NCBI GenBank assembly: GCA_963713505.1
Contig: CAVQMC010000021.1
Coordinates: forward strand, 124,001-188,000
Source of the DNA: CAVQMC01 sp963713505
GTDB taxonomy: Bacteria; Bacteroidota; Ignavibacteria; Ignavibacteriales; Ignavibacteriaceae
Reading direction: 5' to 3'
DNA length: 64,000 nt
Positions 50,010 to 60,983 of this stretch are shown here, piece after piece. A program made the translations under genes and the position numbers. Under the pieces are notes generated by a model, which was given only the letters and a program-made list of their open reading frames with translations, did no database searches and was not told where the DNA came from. Positions within the stretch are counted from its first letter, which is position 1; every line of letters begins with the position of its first letter.

Positions 50010-53000
50010 TCAATATTTAAATGCGTTTTCTACTAATTCTTTTTGCTGCTGTGTTGAGATTTTTGAACTTCCAACCGCCGGACTCGCACTTTCAGGTCTG
50101 CCGGAATACATTAATTTTTGATCTTTTGCCAAATCTTCAGTTAGTCTTGGTAAAAGAAAATTCCACGCTCCCATGTTTTTAGGTTCTTCCTGAACCCAAA
50201 CAACTTTTTTAGCATTTTTATAGGATTTCAGCAGTTTTACTACTTGATCTGATTTATATGGATAATACTGTTCAACTCTTGCTATTGCTGTATCTTTAAT
50301 ATTATTTTTTCCTCTATATTTCTGTAAATCATAAAAAACTTTACCGCTTGTTAAAATAATTCTCTTTACATCGTCTTTATTCTCAATGCTTTTATCATCA
50401 ATAATTTCCTGGAATTTTCCATTTATAAATTCCACTTTTGATGATTTTGCATCCGGATTTCTTAAAAGACTTTTCGGTGTCATTATAACCAATGGTTTTC
50501 TAACAGCATTTTTTATTTGTCTTCTTAGTAAATGAAAATATTGCGCAGGAGTTGTAGGATTACAAACCTGAATATTTTCTTCGGCACAGAGTATTAAAAA
50601 TCTTTCCAGTCTCGCACTAGAGTGCTCCGGTCCTTGTCCTTCATATCCATGCGGAAGTAAAAGTACGACACTGTTCGGAAGCTGCCATTTTTCAAATGAA
50701 GCAACAATAAAATTATCAATTATAATTTGAGCGCCATTGGAAAAATCACCGAATTGTGCTTCCCACATAACCAAAGCTAAAGGATCAGAAGTTGAATAAC
50801 CATATTCAAATCCGAGAACCGCTGCTTCGGAGAGTAAACTATCTAAAGCTTCAAGTCTAGCTTGCTTTTCTTTTAAATGGTTTAATGGTGTATATTCTTT
50901 CCCGGTTTTAATATCAGCTAAAGCTAAATGTCTTTGACTAAATGTTCCGCGCACGGAATCCTGTCCGCTTAATCTAACCGGAGTTCCTTCTAACAATAAA
51001 CTGCCGAAACTTAAAGATTCTGCAAAAGCCCAATCGACTTCAATATCTTTCTCGATTAATTCTTTTCTTTTTCCTAAAGATTTTTTCAATTTAGGATGAA
51101 TTGCAAAATCTTCCGGTAATGATGTTAATCCTTCAATAACAATTGTTAATGTTTCTTCGGAAATTCCGGTATCTTCAACCGGTTCAACCGATTCCATTTT
51201 TTCTTTTGAAACTGCCAGGAGTACATCTGTATCAAATGTAATGCTTTTTCTTCTAATTTTGTCAAATGCATTCACTTAGTACATTAATTATTTCATCATT
51301 CATCTTTTCAATTTCATCGGAAGTAAGTGCTTTTTCTTTTAACAAACTTTGAGAATAAATCTCTTTTACGGAAGGATGATTTTTAATTTTTTCATATAAT
51401 AATGGCTGAGTAAATCCCGGTTCATCGCCTTCATTGTGTCCGTGTCTTCTGTAACCGAATAAATCAATTACAACATCTTTTTTAAAAATTTGTCTGAATT
51501 CAAATGCAAATTTTGCAACCCACAAAGCTGCTTCCGGATCATCGCCGTTAACATGAAATATTGGAGCTTGAATCATTTTTGCAACATCGGTTGCATAAAC
51601 AGATGATCTTGCATCTTCCGGTGTTGTTGTAAATCCAATTTGATTATTAATAATTATGTGAACTGTTCCGCCGGTTCTGTAGCCGCTTAACTGAGATAAA
51701 TTCAAAGTTTCTGCAACAATTCCCTGTCCGGCAAAAGCAGCATCACCATGAATTAAAAGCGACATTACTTTTCTATGCTGCTTGTCGTCTCCGAGTCTTG
51801 TCTGTTTTGCTCTTACAATTCCTTCAACAACAGGATTAACCCATTCAAGATGACTTGGATTTGATGCAACAGAAACAGAAATATTTTTGCCGTTTCTTGT
51901 TTTATATTTTCCGGTAGCACCAAGGTGATATTTTACATCGCCCGAACCTTCAATTGAATTAGGATCAGGGATATCTTCAAACTCAGAAAAAATTGAATCG
52001 TATGGTTTACCGATTATATTTGCCAAAACATTTAATCTTCCTCGGTGAGCCATTCCTAAAACAACTTCCTGAATTCCATTATCGCTGGCATCATTTAAAA
52101 TCATATCTAAAACAGGAATTAATGTTTCGGATCCTTCCAATGAAAATCTTTTATGACCGATAAATCTGTTATGAATAAAATGCTCAAATGATTCTGCAAT
52201 TATTAATTTATCCAAAATTGTTTTTTTAGAATCCAGATCGAAATTAGGAATGTTTTTAACCGGCTCCATTTTATTCTGAATCCAGATTTTTTCCGCAGGA
52301 TTTTGAATATGCATATATTCAGCACCGATCTTTTCGCAGTAAGTTTTCTGCAGAATTTCTAATATTTGTCTTAATGTTGCGGTTTTTAATCCGCTAAAAC
52401 CACCTGTGATAAAGTATCTATCAAGATCCCACAAAGTTAATCCGAAAGTTGCAGGATCAAGTTCCGGATGATAAGGAGTTTGAAATCCTAATGGATCTAG
52501 ATTTGCAATTAAATGTCCGCGAACTCTGTATAAATTAATTAATTGGAGAACTTTTGCCTGCTTTTCAATTTCTTCTGTGTTGGAAGCGCTGTCAAATATT
52601 CCGGGCTGATAATCAGTTTCCCAGCTTAAAGGTTTCATCGGAATGCTGAGACTTTCAAAAATCTCTTCATAAAAATTATCTTTACCGAGAAGAAGTTCCT
52701 GAATTTCTTTTAAGAACAAACCTGACTCAGCACCTTGAATAATTCTGTGATCATAAGTGCTTGTTACAGTCATTACTTTGGAAATTCCTAATGTAGAAAT
52801 TGTTGAAGGCGACATTGCCTGATATTCAGGAGAATATTGAATTGCTCCGGTTGCAACAATAGTTCCTTGTCCAACCATTAATCTCGGGACAGATGCTGCT
52901 GTTCCGATGGTTCCCGGGTTTGTTAAAGTTATTGTTGTTCCTAAAAACTCGGAAGGATCAATTTGTCCTTTTCTTGATCTGTTTACTAAATCTTCATAAG

Positions 53001-53637
53001 CTTCCCAGAATTCATGAAAGTTTTTAGAATTTGCATTTTTAATATTCGGTACAATTAAAGAATGTGAACCGTCTTTTCTTTCCAGATCGATTGCCAATCC
53101 AAGATTTACATTTTTCCGTTTTATAATTACATTTTTATTATTTACTACTGAAAAAGCATTATTCATTGCTGGAATAGAAGATACAGCTTTCAAAATTGCC
53201 CAGCTTATTAAATGTGTAAAAGATACTTTCCCTCTGTTTTTCTTTTTTAAATAATGATTAATTATTTTTCTATTTTCTTCCAGAAGTTTTACGGGAACTG
53301 ATCTTTGAGATGTAGCAACCGGAATTGAAAGACTGTTAATCATATTTTCCAAAATTCTTTCAGAACTTCCGGCAATTATTTGTGTTTCGTCTTCTTCATT
53401 TGGTTCCGGCATTTTAATATTTTTGAAGCCAGACATTAAGTTTGCAGTTTGCTGATTATTGGTTTTCCCGTTGGTTTTATTGTCGCCTGTTACTTTACCA
53501 AAAAACTTTTGCCATTGTTCGGGAAGCGAGGAAGGATTTTCTAAAAATTGTCTATGTAAATATTCAACGAACCAGGTGTTCGCTCCAAATTTTTCAAGTT
53601 CTTCTTTTTGTTCTTTTGTTAACTCAAGAGTTTTCAT
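50010..53637 (-). CDS. kgd: Fused 2-oxoglutarate dehydrogenase E1/E2 (Kgd/OdhA type), one frameshift
   Basis: About 1,208 residues. A short N-terminal E1 segment (FGANTWFVEYLHRQF) is followed by a low-complexity linker and an E2 acyltransferase catalytic domain (about 95-330, with TSTYDHRIIQGAESG, His297) that has no lipoyl domain. The full E1 thiamine-diphosphate part then begins YRVRGHLIANLDPLG and includes GMAHRGRLNVL, HGDAAFAGQG, NNQIGFTT and the C-terminal half ending VENAFKY. The frame stops at 51262; removing the extra T near 51271 (GAATGCATTT to GAAGCATTT) joins SEAFDKIRRKSITF. It catalyses the 2-oxoglutarate to succinyl-CoA step of the TCA cycle. The symbol is by resemblance to mycobacterial Kgd and corynebacterial OdhA. 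Confidence 0.92.
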
Positions 53638-53726
53638 TTTAAAACGATTTTGTTATTATTTTTTAAAGACCGCTAAGTTAGAAAAGATAATATTCATTTT
53701 CATAATAATTAGATCAATATCAATAA

Positions 53727-53759
53727 TTGATAATCCGAAATTATTTAATTTTATCTTTG
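53727..53759 (+). promoter_or_regulatory. Bacteroidota-type promoter for pdxH
   Basis: TTG (53727-53729) and TATCTTTG (53752-53759) have a 22-base spacer, which fits the TTG/TAnnTTTG consensus and permitted spacing. The element lies 65 bases before the pdxH start. Confidence 0.45.
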
Positions 53760-53823
53760 TAACTTACTGCAAAATTCATAATTGATGACTACTCGATAAT
53801 AAGCAAAAATTTAATTAAAAGCA

Positions 53824-54477
53824 GTGATTAAGTTCGATTTTCAAAGCCTGAATAAACTAAGAAAGGAGTATTTCTTGAAAGAGTTAACAGAACCTGAGGT
53901 GAATTCCAATCCATTTGATCAATTTAAAATTTGGTTTGAAGAAGTCTTAAAATCAGATTTGAAAGAACCAAATGCTATGATAGTTGCAACATCAACAAAA
54001 GATGGAATTCCATCCGTTAGAACTGTTCTTTTAAAAGAGTTTGATGAATCGGGTTTTGTGTTTTATACTAATTATGAAAGCGAAAAAGGAAAAGAACTAC
54101 TAGAAAATCCAAATGCTGCTCTACTTTTTTACTGGGGATTTTTAGAAAGACAAATCAGAATAACCGGAAAAGTAGAAAAAGTAAGCAGGGAAAAATCTGC
54201 TGAATATTTTCATTCACGACCAAGGGAAAGTCAAATTGGAGCATGGGCTTCAAATCAAAGCCAAATTATTAAAGACAGGGAATATTTACAAAATAAATTC
54301 AATGAGTTTAATTCTAAATTTAAAGATAAAGAAATCCCTCTTCCGGATTATTGGGGAGGATTTAAAGTTGTTCCGGAAAAATTTGAATTCTGGCAGGGAA
54401 GGGAAAGCCGTCTGCATGATAGAATTTGTTATCTAAAAGAAAATAATACTTGGAAAATTGTCAGACTGGCTCCTTAA
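53824..54477 (+). CDS. pdxH: Pyridoxamine 5'-phosphate oxidase
   Basis: 217 residues, the usual length. Family landmarks are PFDQFKIWFEEVLKS, AMIVATSTKDGIPSVRTVLLKE (FMN phosphate binding), FVFYTNYESEKGKEL, LERQIRITGKVEKV, SRPRESQIGAWAS and the C-terminal FEFWQGRESRLHDRI followed by VRLAP. It oxidises pyridoxine or pyridoxamine 5'-phosphate to PLP with FMN, the last step of vitamin B6 salvage. The start is GTG 53824. The frame is intact, and it is convergent with the EamA gene (4 bases apart). Confidence 0.95.
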   Translation: MIKFDFQSLNKLRKEYFLKELTEPEVNSNPFDQFKIWFEEVLKSDLKEPNAMIVATSTKDGIPSVRTVLLKEFDESGFVFYTNYESEKGKELLENPNAALLFYWGFLERQIRITGKVEKVSREKSAEYFHSRPRESQIGAWASNQSQIIKDREYLQNKFNEFNSKFKDKEIPLPDYWGGFKVVPEKFEFWQGRESRLHDRICYLKENNTWKIVRLAP

Positions 54478-54480
54478 TTA

Positions 54481-55341
54481 TTATAAATTTAATCTTGCTT
54501 TCATTGAAGGCGAACCCATAATAATTGTTCTTGTTAAAATTGCAAAAATTATTATCAATCCTCCAATTACTGCCGTAAAAGCCGGAACCTCACCATAACC
54601 GATAAAAACCCAAACCGGATTCAAAACAGGTTCAATCAATGAAAGTAATGAAGCTTCAATTGCAAATACTCTTCTTAAACCTTGGCTGAAAAAGATGTAA
54701 GCGATTGCAATCTGAAAAACTCCTAAAAAGGAAACCATCCATAAATTTGAAAATGATAATTCTTTAATTTCCAAAGCAAAAGGAATACAGATTAAAGCAA
54801 CAATAATATTTCCATAAAAAATTGAACTGAATTGATATTCGTGTTTATTTTTTTTCATACCTAAAAAGAAAGCGGCAAAGAAAACCCCTGCTAATAAAGC
54901 ATAAATATTTCCTTCAAAATGCTCCGGAGTGATTTTACCAATGAAAAACAAAATCATTCCTAAAACGCAAACTAAAACTGTTATAACATTAATTTTGTTA
55001 TAACTTGTCTTTGTTAAAATAGGTTCGAAAATAAGAACATAAATCGGTGCAGTAGATTGAAGAAAAATTGCATTAGCGGCTGTAGTTGTTTTTGTTGCCA
55101 GAACGAAAAAGATTAAAACTGCGGCATAAAATAAAGCATTAATAAAAGTGAAACCGTTTGCATAAAGAACATCTTTCCTAAAAGCAATAAAAAATACCAG
55201 TGCCGCAATTGCACATCTGAAAAATGAAATCTGCATTGCATCGAAAGTGACAAGTTTAATTAATAATCCGCCGGAACTCCACAATAATGCGGCAACAACA
55301 ACTGCAAGTAAACCTTTTTGATGTTCGTCTATTTTCAACAT
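54481..55341 (-). CDS. EamA/DMT-family transporter
   Basis: 286 residues with ten predicted helices in two EamA repeats. The first ends in the region MILFFIGKITPEHF, the second includes WMVSFLGVFQIAIAYIFF and ALRRVFAIEASLLSLIEPVL-type sequence near the C-terminus. The N-terminus shows the family's ALLWSSGGLLIKLV. DMT exporters move amino acids, nucleotides or drugs; the substrate is not visible. The frame is intact. Confidence 0.88.
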   Translation of the reverse strand: MLKIDEHQKGLLAVVVAALLWSSGGLLIKLVTFDAMQISFFRCAIAALVFFIAFRKDVLYANGFTFINALFYAAVLIFFVLATKTTTAANAIFLQSTAPIYVLIFEPILTKTSYNKINVITVLVCVLGMILFFIGKITPEHFEGNIYALLAGVFFAAFFLGMKKNKHEYQFSSIFYGNIIVALICIPFALEIKELSFSNLWMVSFLGVFQIAIAYIFFSQGLRRVFAIEASLLSLIEPVLNPVWVFIGYGEVPAFTAVIGGLIIIFAILTRTIIMGSPSMKARLNL

Positions 55342-55557
55342 ACAGAATTATAAGACTTTATTAATGATATGTAAATTTAATAATTGTTAAATCATTTTTG
55401 CAAAATATCAATGAATTAAACCATTTTAATCTTTAAATTTAATTTGTGGATTTTCTTAAAGTTTGAAATTCAAATTTTAATCAACTTAAAACTTTACTTA
55501 ATTAAAATTGAAATGTTTATGATGATTTTATCAAATAAAACTTAAAATATTTATAAT

Positions 55558-56193
55558 TTGAAATACAAATACGATCCGCCTTTTTTAATCAAAAAAATAT
55601 TTTCAAATTTTAATTGGAATACAATTAATAATAAAATTCTTTTAACTTTTGATGACGGACCAATCCCGGAAATTACTGAGTTAATTTTAGATTCTTTAAA
55701 TAAATATGAAATTAAATCTCTCTTCTTTTGCGTTGGTGATAATATTAAAAAATATCCTGACTTAGCAAAAAAAATTCTCGATAATAATCATTTAATCGGA
55801 AATCACACTTTTCATCATAAAATTCTTACAAAATTAAAAGCAAAAAATATTCATGAAGAAATTGATTCATTTAATGAAATAATGAAAGATCAATTCAGTT
55901 ATGAAGTGAAATATTTTCGTCCGCCGCATGGAAGGTTTAATTAAAATTATCAAAAATTATTCGAGATAAAAATTTATCAACTGTATTGTGGTCTTTACTG
56001 ACTTACGATTACAAAAATGATCTAAATCTTGTTAAATTTGCAGTGAAAAATTATTTAAGAAAAGATTCTATCATCGTTTTACACGACAGCTTAAAATCAA
56101 AGGACATTATTTTAGATTCTATAAAATTTATTGCAGAAGAGGTAAATAATAAAAATTATGAATTTGGAAAGCCTGTTCGAATGTTTGAAATAA
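55558..56193 (+). CDS. NodB-type polysaccharide deacetylase, frameshifted
   Basis: About 210 residues. NodB motifs in order: motif 1 LLTFDDGPIPEI, motif 2 GNHTFHHKIL (zinc His pair), motif 3 YFRPPHGRFN, and the catalytic-base region VLHDSLKSKD. The frame stops at 55944. Restoring one missing T (AATTAAAA to AATTTAAAA) gives RFNLKLSKIIRDKNLSTVLW and continuity. As given, it then runs straight into the glycosyltransferase. Stops lie in both other frames at 56186 and 56191, so one base error would create that fusion. It starts at TTG 55558. It removes N- or O-acyl groups from an envelope polysaccharide. Confidence 0.82.
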
Positions 56194-57270
56194 TTTTTTT
56201 AATTGCTTTGTCAGGTTATTTCATTCAGTCGGTTATTTTTATAATCGGAATAAAAAAGAAATTTCCCAAAATAAAAGAGGAAGATTTTCCAAAAGCTTCT
56301 GTAATTGTTGCTGCCAGAAATGAAGAAGAAAATATTGTTAGATGTTTGGAATCATTAGATAAATTAATTTATCCGGAAAACAAACTTGAAATAATTATTG
56401 TTGATGATAATTCAACTGATAAAACAGGTGAATTAATTGATAATTTTATTTCCGGTAAAACGAGATTCAAAAAGATAGTTACCAAAAAAGAAATCGGCAG
56501 ATTAAAAGGAAAAACAAATGCACTGGCAAATGCAATAGAAATTTCAACGGGTGATATAATTATAACAACCGATGCCGATTGTTCGGTGCATCCTAAATGG
56601 GCTTATACAACTGCATCATTTTATAAAGAAGATGTTGCAATTGTAAATGGTTTTACCTCTCAGATTTCAAATAATAATTTCAGCGGAATGCAGTCGATAG
56701 ATTTTATTTATCTTTTAATTATTGCTGCCGGAACTGTAAATCTTGGTAAACCAATAAGCTGCATCGGTAATAATATGTCGTATAGAAAAAATGCCTATCT
56801 GGAAGTCGGCGGATATGAAAATCTGCCGTTCAGTGTTACGGAAGATTCTAATTTATTTTGGCAATTTCCAGGTTGAATAAATACAAAATTATTTATCCGC
56901 TTGAAAAAGATGCTTTGGTAACTTCAATTGCTTGTCCGGATGTTAAAACTTTATACAGACAAAAAAAACGCTGGGCAATCGGAGGAATAAATGTTCCGAA
57001 GCGCGGACATTTATTAATGGTTTTTGCTTTTGTTACAAATTTAATGATTTTACTGACTCCAGTATTTTTTTCGTCAATATGGATTTCATTCGTACTTTTA
57101 AAATTTTAATTGATTTTTTGCTTTTGTATCCGGTTCATAAATATTTGGAAATTGAAAAAGATCTGAAATATTTTTTCAGTTTTGAATTGTACTATATAAT
57201 TTACGTTCTCGCTCTTCCTTTTATTATTTTATTCAGCAGAAAAGTAATCTGGAAGGAAAGAAAATATTAA
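56181..57270 (+). CDS. Family 2 membrane glycosyltransferase, two frameshifts
   Basis: About 362 residues from ATG 56181. An N-terminal helix (MFEIIFLIALSGYFIQSVIF) precedes a GT2 domain: ASVIVAARNEEENI, IIIVDDNSTDKT, ITTDADC (DxD-type), VTEDSN and the processive-synthase motif QKKRWAIGG. C-terminal helices (LLMVFAFVTNLMILL and LYYIIYVLALPFIILF) follow. Breaks near 56868 (one base missing; joins ISRLNKYKIIYPLE) and near 57104 (one A missing; joins ILIDFLLLYPVHKY). The stop overlaps the next start (TAATG), so translation is coupled to the radical SAM gene. It probably polymerises or extends an envelope glycan. Confidence 0.86.
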
Positions 57271-58266
57271 TGCTTCTGCTTTGTAATTATTATTTAACAT
57301 ACAGATGCAATGCATTTTGCGAATTTTGTCATTTCGGAAATCATGAAGATTTTAAAAATACTCCTTTTGCAAATCTTGATGACTTCAAAAATAATGTAAG
57401 ACAGCTTGCGGATTTAGGAGTTAAGTTTATAGATCTTACCGGCGGCGAACCGCTTCTTCATAAAGAAATTCATTTGATGGCTAGAGTTTGCAAAAAATTT
57501 AAATATGCAGACAAGCATAACTACAAATGCTTTGCTTTATCCAAAGTTTGCCGATAAACTTGCCGGGAAAATAAATCTTTTACATTTTTCACTTGATTCA
57601 CCTGATGAAGAAGAGCATAACAAAATCAGAAAAGTAAATTGCTATAATCATGTTTTTGAAAGCATAAAAATTGCAAAATCATTAGGTGAATTTCCGGATA
57701 TATTATTTACAGTTACAAATGAAACTTATAAAAAGATTCCGAGAATGTATGAAATTGCACAGAAAAATGATTTAGTTCTGCTTGTAAATCCTGTTTTTTC
57801 ATATTTCGGAAATCCGGGATTATCCGAAGAAGCAGTTGATTATATTGAAGAATTTACAGACGGAAAATTAAATATTTATATAAATAAAGGATTTTTGAAA
57901 TTAAGAAAAGACGGCGGAAACAATATTCAAAATCCAAGCTGTAAAGCAGTTACAAGAGTAATTGTTATTTCTCCAAATAATGAAATAATTCTTCCTTGTT
58001 ATCATTTTGGAAATGAAAATATTAAAATCGACAAACCGATAAAAGAAATTCGAGAATCGGAAAAAATTAAATATTATAAGAAAATGGAAGGAAGATTTGA
58101 TTTTTGTCAGGGCTGCACGGTTAATTGTTATTTTGAACCATCCTTTGCTTTTCCCACAAATTTTTATTCTTTTGTAAGCTTAACTTCAAAATTTAAATAC
58201 AGTTATAATAAATTAATTAAACAAAAAATTAAAAAATCATTTATGTCGAAATCGGAAATAAATTGA
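57270..58266 (+). CDS. Radical SAM/SPASM-like protein, one frameshift
   Basis: About 331 residues. The [4Fe-4S]-SAM motif is CNAFCEFC (CX3CX2C), followed by FIDLTGGEPLLHKEI and a TIM-barrel sequence (SITTNALLYPKF, LHFSLDSPDEEEH). C-terminal cysteines (ILPCYHFGN, FCQGCTVNCYF) suggest an auxiliary cluster of SPASM type. The break near 57514 is one extra T (KFKMQTSITTNA after repair). It is coupled at both ends: ATG overlaps the glycosyltransferase stop (TAATG), and its stop overlaps the next start (TGATG). The substrate is unknown; context suggests glycan or lipid modification. Confidence 0.85.
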
Positions 58267-59106
58267 TGCATAAAACAGCCCGCCTATTAATTTATATTAT
58301 TTTCAGTTGTTATTTTTTCAAAATCTATTTATTCACAAACAAAAACAGAATGGTTCCCAAGCGGATTGAATATTCAGCCGTTTACTGCAAATTTTATCGA
58401 ACCAAAAACCGGAGTTTCATATCTTCTCGGCAAAAAACATTTAAGACTCGATATCGGAACTTCGCACGATATTTATAAAATTGAAAAGGAAAATTCTACT
58501 TTGTCTTTCGGAGCGGATTTTTTCACTTTTACCAGATTAAGAAATAAACAGGAATTCCGTTTTCCTGTTGAAACCGTTGATTATTTATTTGGTTTGAATT
58601 CAGGTTACAAAATCAAATGTAAAAATATAGAATACGGATTTCGATTCCGGTTCAGTCATATAAGCGCCCATTTAGTTGATGGAAAATTTGATAATGATTT
58701 ATACAAATGGGCCGATAACAGAAAACCAATTGTTTACAGCAGAGAATTTTTAGAGTTGTTTCCTTTTTATAAAATTAATGATTTAAGAGTTTACACAGGA
58801 TTTACATATTTGATCCATACAATTCCAAAAACATTCGGACATTGGATTCTGCAAACCGGTTTTGATTATTATTTTAATTCATTAATTGCAAAAAATATTA
58901 GTCCATTTGCTGCTTATGATTTTAAACTTTCCAAGATTGAAAAATTTTCCGGTAATAATATTATTGAAGTCGGGATTAAATTCGGGAAATATGATTCAAG
59001 CGGATTTAGCATATTATTTTCATATTTTAGCGGTAAGAGTATTCACGGAGAATTCTACGATTTAAATGAAAATTATGCAGCCTTCGGAATAAATTTGGAT
59101 TTATAA
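58266..59106 (+). CDS. DUF1207-like outer-membrane protein, one frameshift
   Basis: About 279 residues. A signal peptide is split by an extra A near 58298 (YLFSVVIFSKSIYSQ after repair). The mature part has the DUF1207 pattern of WFPSGLNIQPFTANFIEPK, FGADFFTFTRLRN, DYLFGLNSGYK, FRFSHISAHLVDG, FTYLIHTIPK and a C-terminal strand ending FGINLDL. It is predicted to be a beta-barrel. The assignment to DUF1207 is from remembered motif order and needs a profile search. It is translationally coupled to the radical SAM gene before it and sits 1 base before the protease gene. Confidence 0.72.
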
Positions 59107-59107
59107 T

Positions 59108-60123
59108 ATGCCTGATGAAATCAATCAAGAATATATTGAATATGAAAGAATTAGAAAAAGAAGAAAGCAGAAAAATAATTATCTCCTTCATATCGGATTA
59201 TTCTTAATTACATTTATTACAACTACAATAGCCGGAGCAGAATGGACTACCGGTATTGAAATGAGTCTGGATATTAATTACCTGCTTATTGGTATTCCTT
59301 ATTCATTATCGATTTTATTTATAATTACCTGTCCATGAATTCGGTCATTATTTTGCAGCAAGATATCATAAAGTAGATACAACTTTGCCGTTATTATATT
59401 CCGTTTCCCAACAATTCCAGGACTTTTAAGTTTCGGTACAATGGGAGCGGTAATAAAAACGCGGGAACCTGTAATGTCCAGAAAAGCAATGTTTGATATT
59501 GGAGTTGCTGGGCCTTTAGCCGGATTTGTTGCTTGCTTAATTGTTTTAATTTATGGTTTTACACATGTTCCCGGAATAGAATATTTATTAAATATTCATC
59601 CGGATTATCTTTCACCGGATTATGGTAAAAACGGATTGGAATTGGTTTTCGGCAATACATCTGTTGTTTTCTTTTTTTAAATCAATATTTGTCGGATCTC
59701 ATCAATTTTTTCCTCCAATGTCGGAAGTTTATCATTATCCTTATTTATGTGTCGGCTGGTTCGGGTTATTTATTACCTCGATGAATATGATTCCGGTTGG
59801 TCAATTAGATGGAGGACATATTAGTTACACAATGTTCGGCGGAAAAAATCATTATAAATTTGCTGTAATATCTTTCATAATATTAATTGTTTTAGGAGCT
59901 GCTAGGCTTTTTAGAGGAATATTTTAATTTGAGTACAAGTTTCGGCTGGCCGGGTTGGTTATTTTGGGCACTAATATTATTTTTCATAATTAAAATTAAA
60001 CATCCTCCGATTCCCGACAATACGGAATTGGACAGCACACGGATGTTTTTAGGATATTTGAGTTATTTTATTTTGTTAATTTCTTTTTCTCCGACCCCTA
60101 TAGCAATATTTGGGTTAAATTAA
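59108..60123 (+). CDS. M50 site-2 protease, at least five frameshifts
   Basis: About 337 residues once repaired. The zinc motif VHEFGHYFAARYH lies just after the break at 59332. The FPFP..IPG-type substrate segment (LPLLIPFPTIPGLLSFG) and the third motif NMIPVGQLDGGH follow, and several membrane helices surround them. The frame breaks near 59331, 59413, 59426, 59660 and 59922. Each is resolved by removing one base (T, T, A, T, T). This gene is the most damaged of the window. S2P-type proteases cleave membrane-bound regulators or peptides inside the membrane. Confidence 0.8.
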
Positions 60124-60177
60124 TTGTATAATAATTTTTACCTTGAGCAATATTTCATATAAAAAGATATTGGTTTT

Positions 60178-60983
60178 ATGAAAAAATATATTTTCTATCT
60201 TCTTCTCCCGCTTTTAATGTGGGGCTGTGAAAAAAAATACGACAATGTTGTTGAACCAAGTACAACTAAATTTCAAGTAAATTCAACTGCAAACTTCGAT
60301 ACTTTCGAATACAAAACTGAATGATTCAGTTGGCCACAATAACAATAGGATTTTCTTCTGTTGAAGGATTGAATGTTGTTTTTTGCAATATAGTTTCATC
60401 TGATGATTTAATTCTTAACAGTAGCCCATTATATTTATATGATAACGGTAATGCAAAAAATGGCGACCAGGTTGCCGGAGATAAAATATATTCGAATAAA
60501 TTTCCATTAAGTGCATATTATCCGGACGGCAATTACCATATTATCTATTATACAAAAGATAATAATGATAAAACCGAACAAATTGCATTGCATGATTTTA
60601 CTTATAGTAACGGTCAGAGTAATGCAGCGCCCGTCATTTCGAATTTAGTTGCTCCTGATACTGTAAACGTAACCAACCAAAGAGTCGTTATTTTTATGTC
60701 GGTGACGGCAGCAGACTCAAACGGATTAAATGATATTCAATCTGTCTTTTATAAAGTATATAAACCGGACAGTACTACAAGCGGAAGTGAAAATCAAATG
60801 TACGACGATGGAAATACACAAACACATGGAGATCTTACAGCAGGCGACGGTATTTATTCAACTTTAATTCAAGCTGATTCTACAAGTATTCCTGGAACTT
60901 ACAGATTTGATTTTAATGCAAGGGATAGGGGACATAAACTCAGTAACACAATCAGTCACAATATTGTAATAGAAATTCTTTAA
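60178..60983 (+). CDS. Lipoprotein with two choice-of-anchor-like repeats, two frameshifts
   Basis: The signal peptide ends LLLMWGC (lipobox) at the start of the frame beginning ATG 60178, which stops at 60324. The rest is in other frames. Removing one base near 60317 and one near 60335 gives YKLNDSVATITIGFSS and continuity to the TAA at 60981-60983. Two repeats share LYDNGNAKNGDQVAGDKIYS and MYDDGNTQTHGDLTAGDGIYS-type sequence, the pattern of choice-of-anchor X domains. Function unknown. Its stop overlaps the start of the next gene (TAATG). Confidence 0.75.

Noticed and set aside
55986..56876. A glycosyltransferase starting at TTG 55986
   Set aside because: The first 65 residues carry NodB-type sequence (VLHDS), so they belong to the deacetylase.
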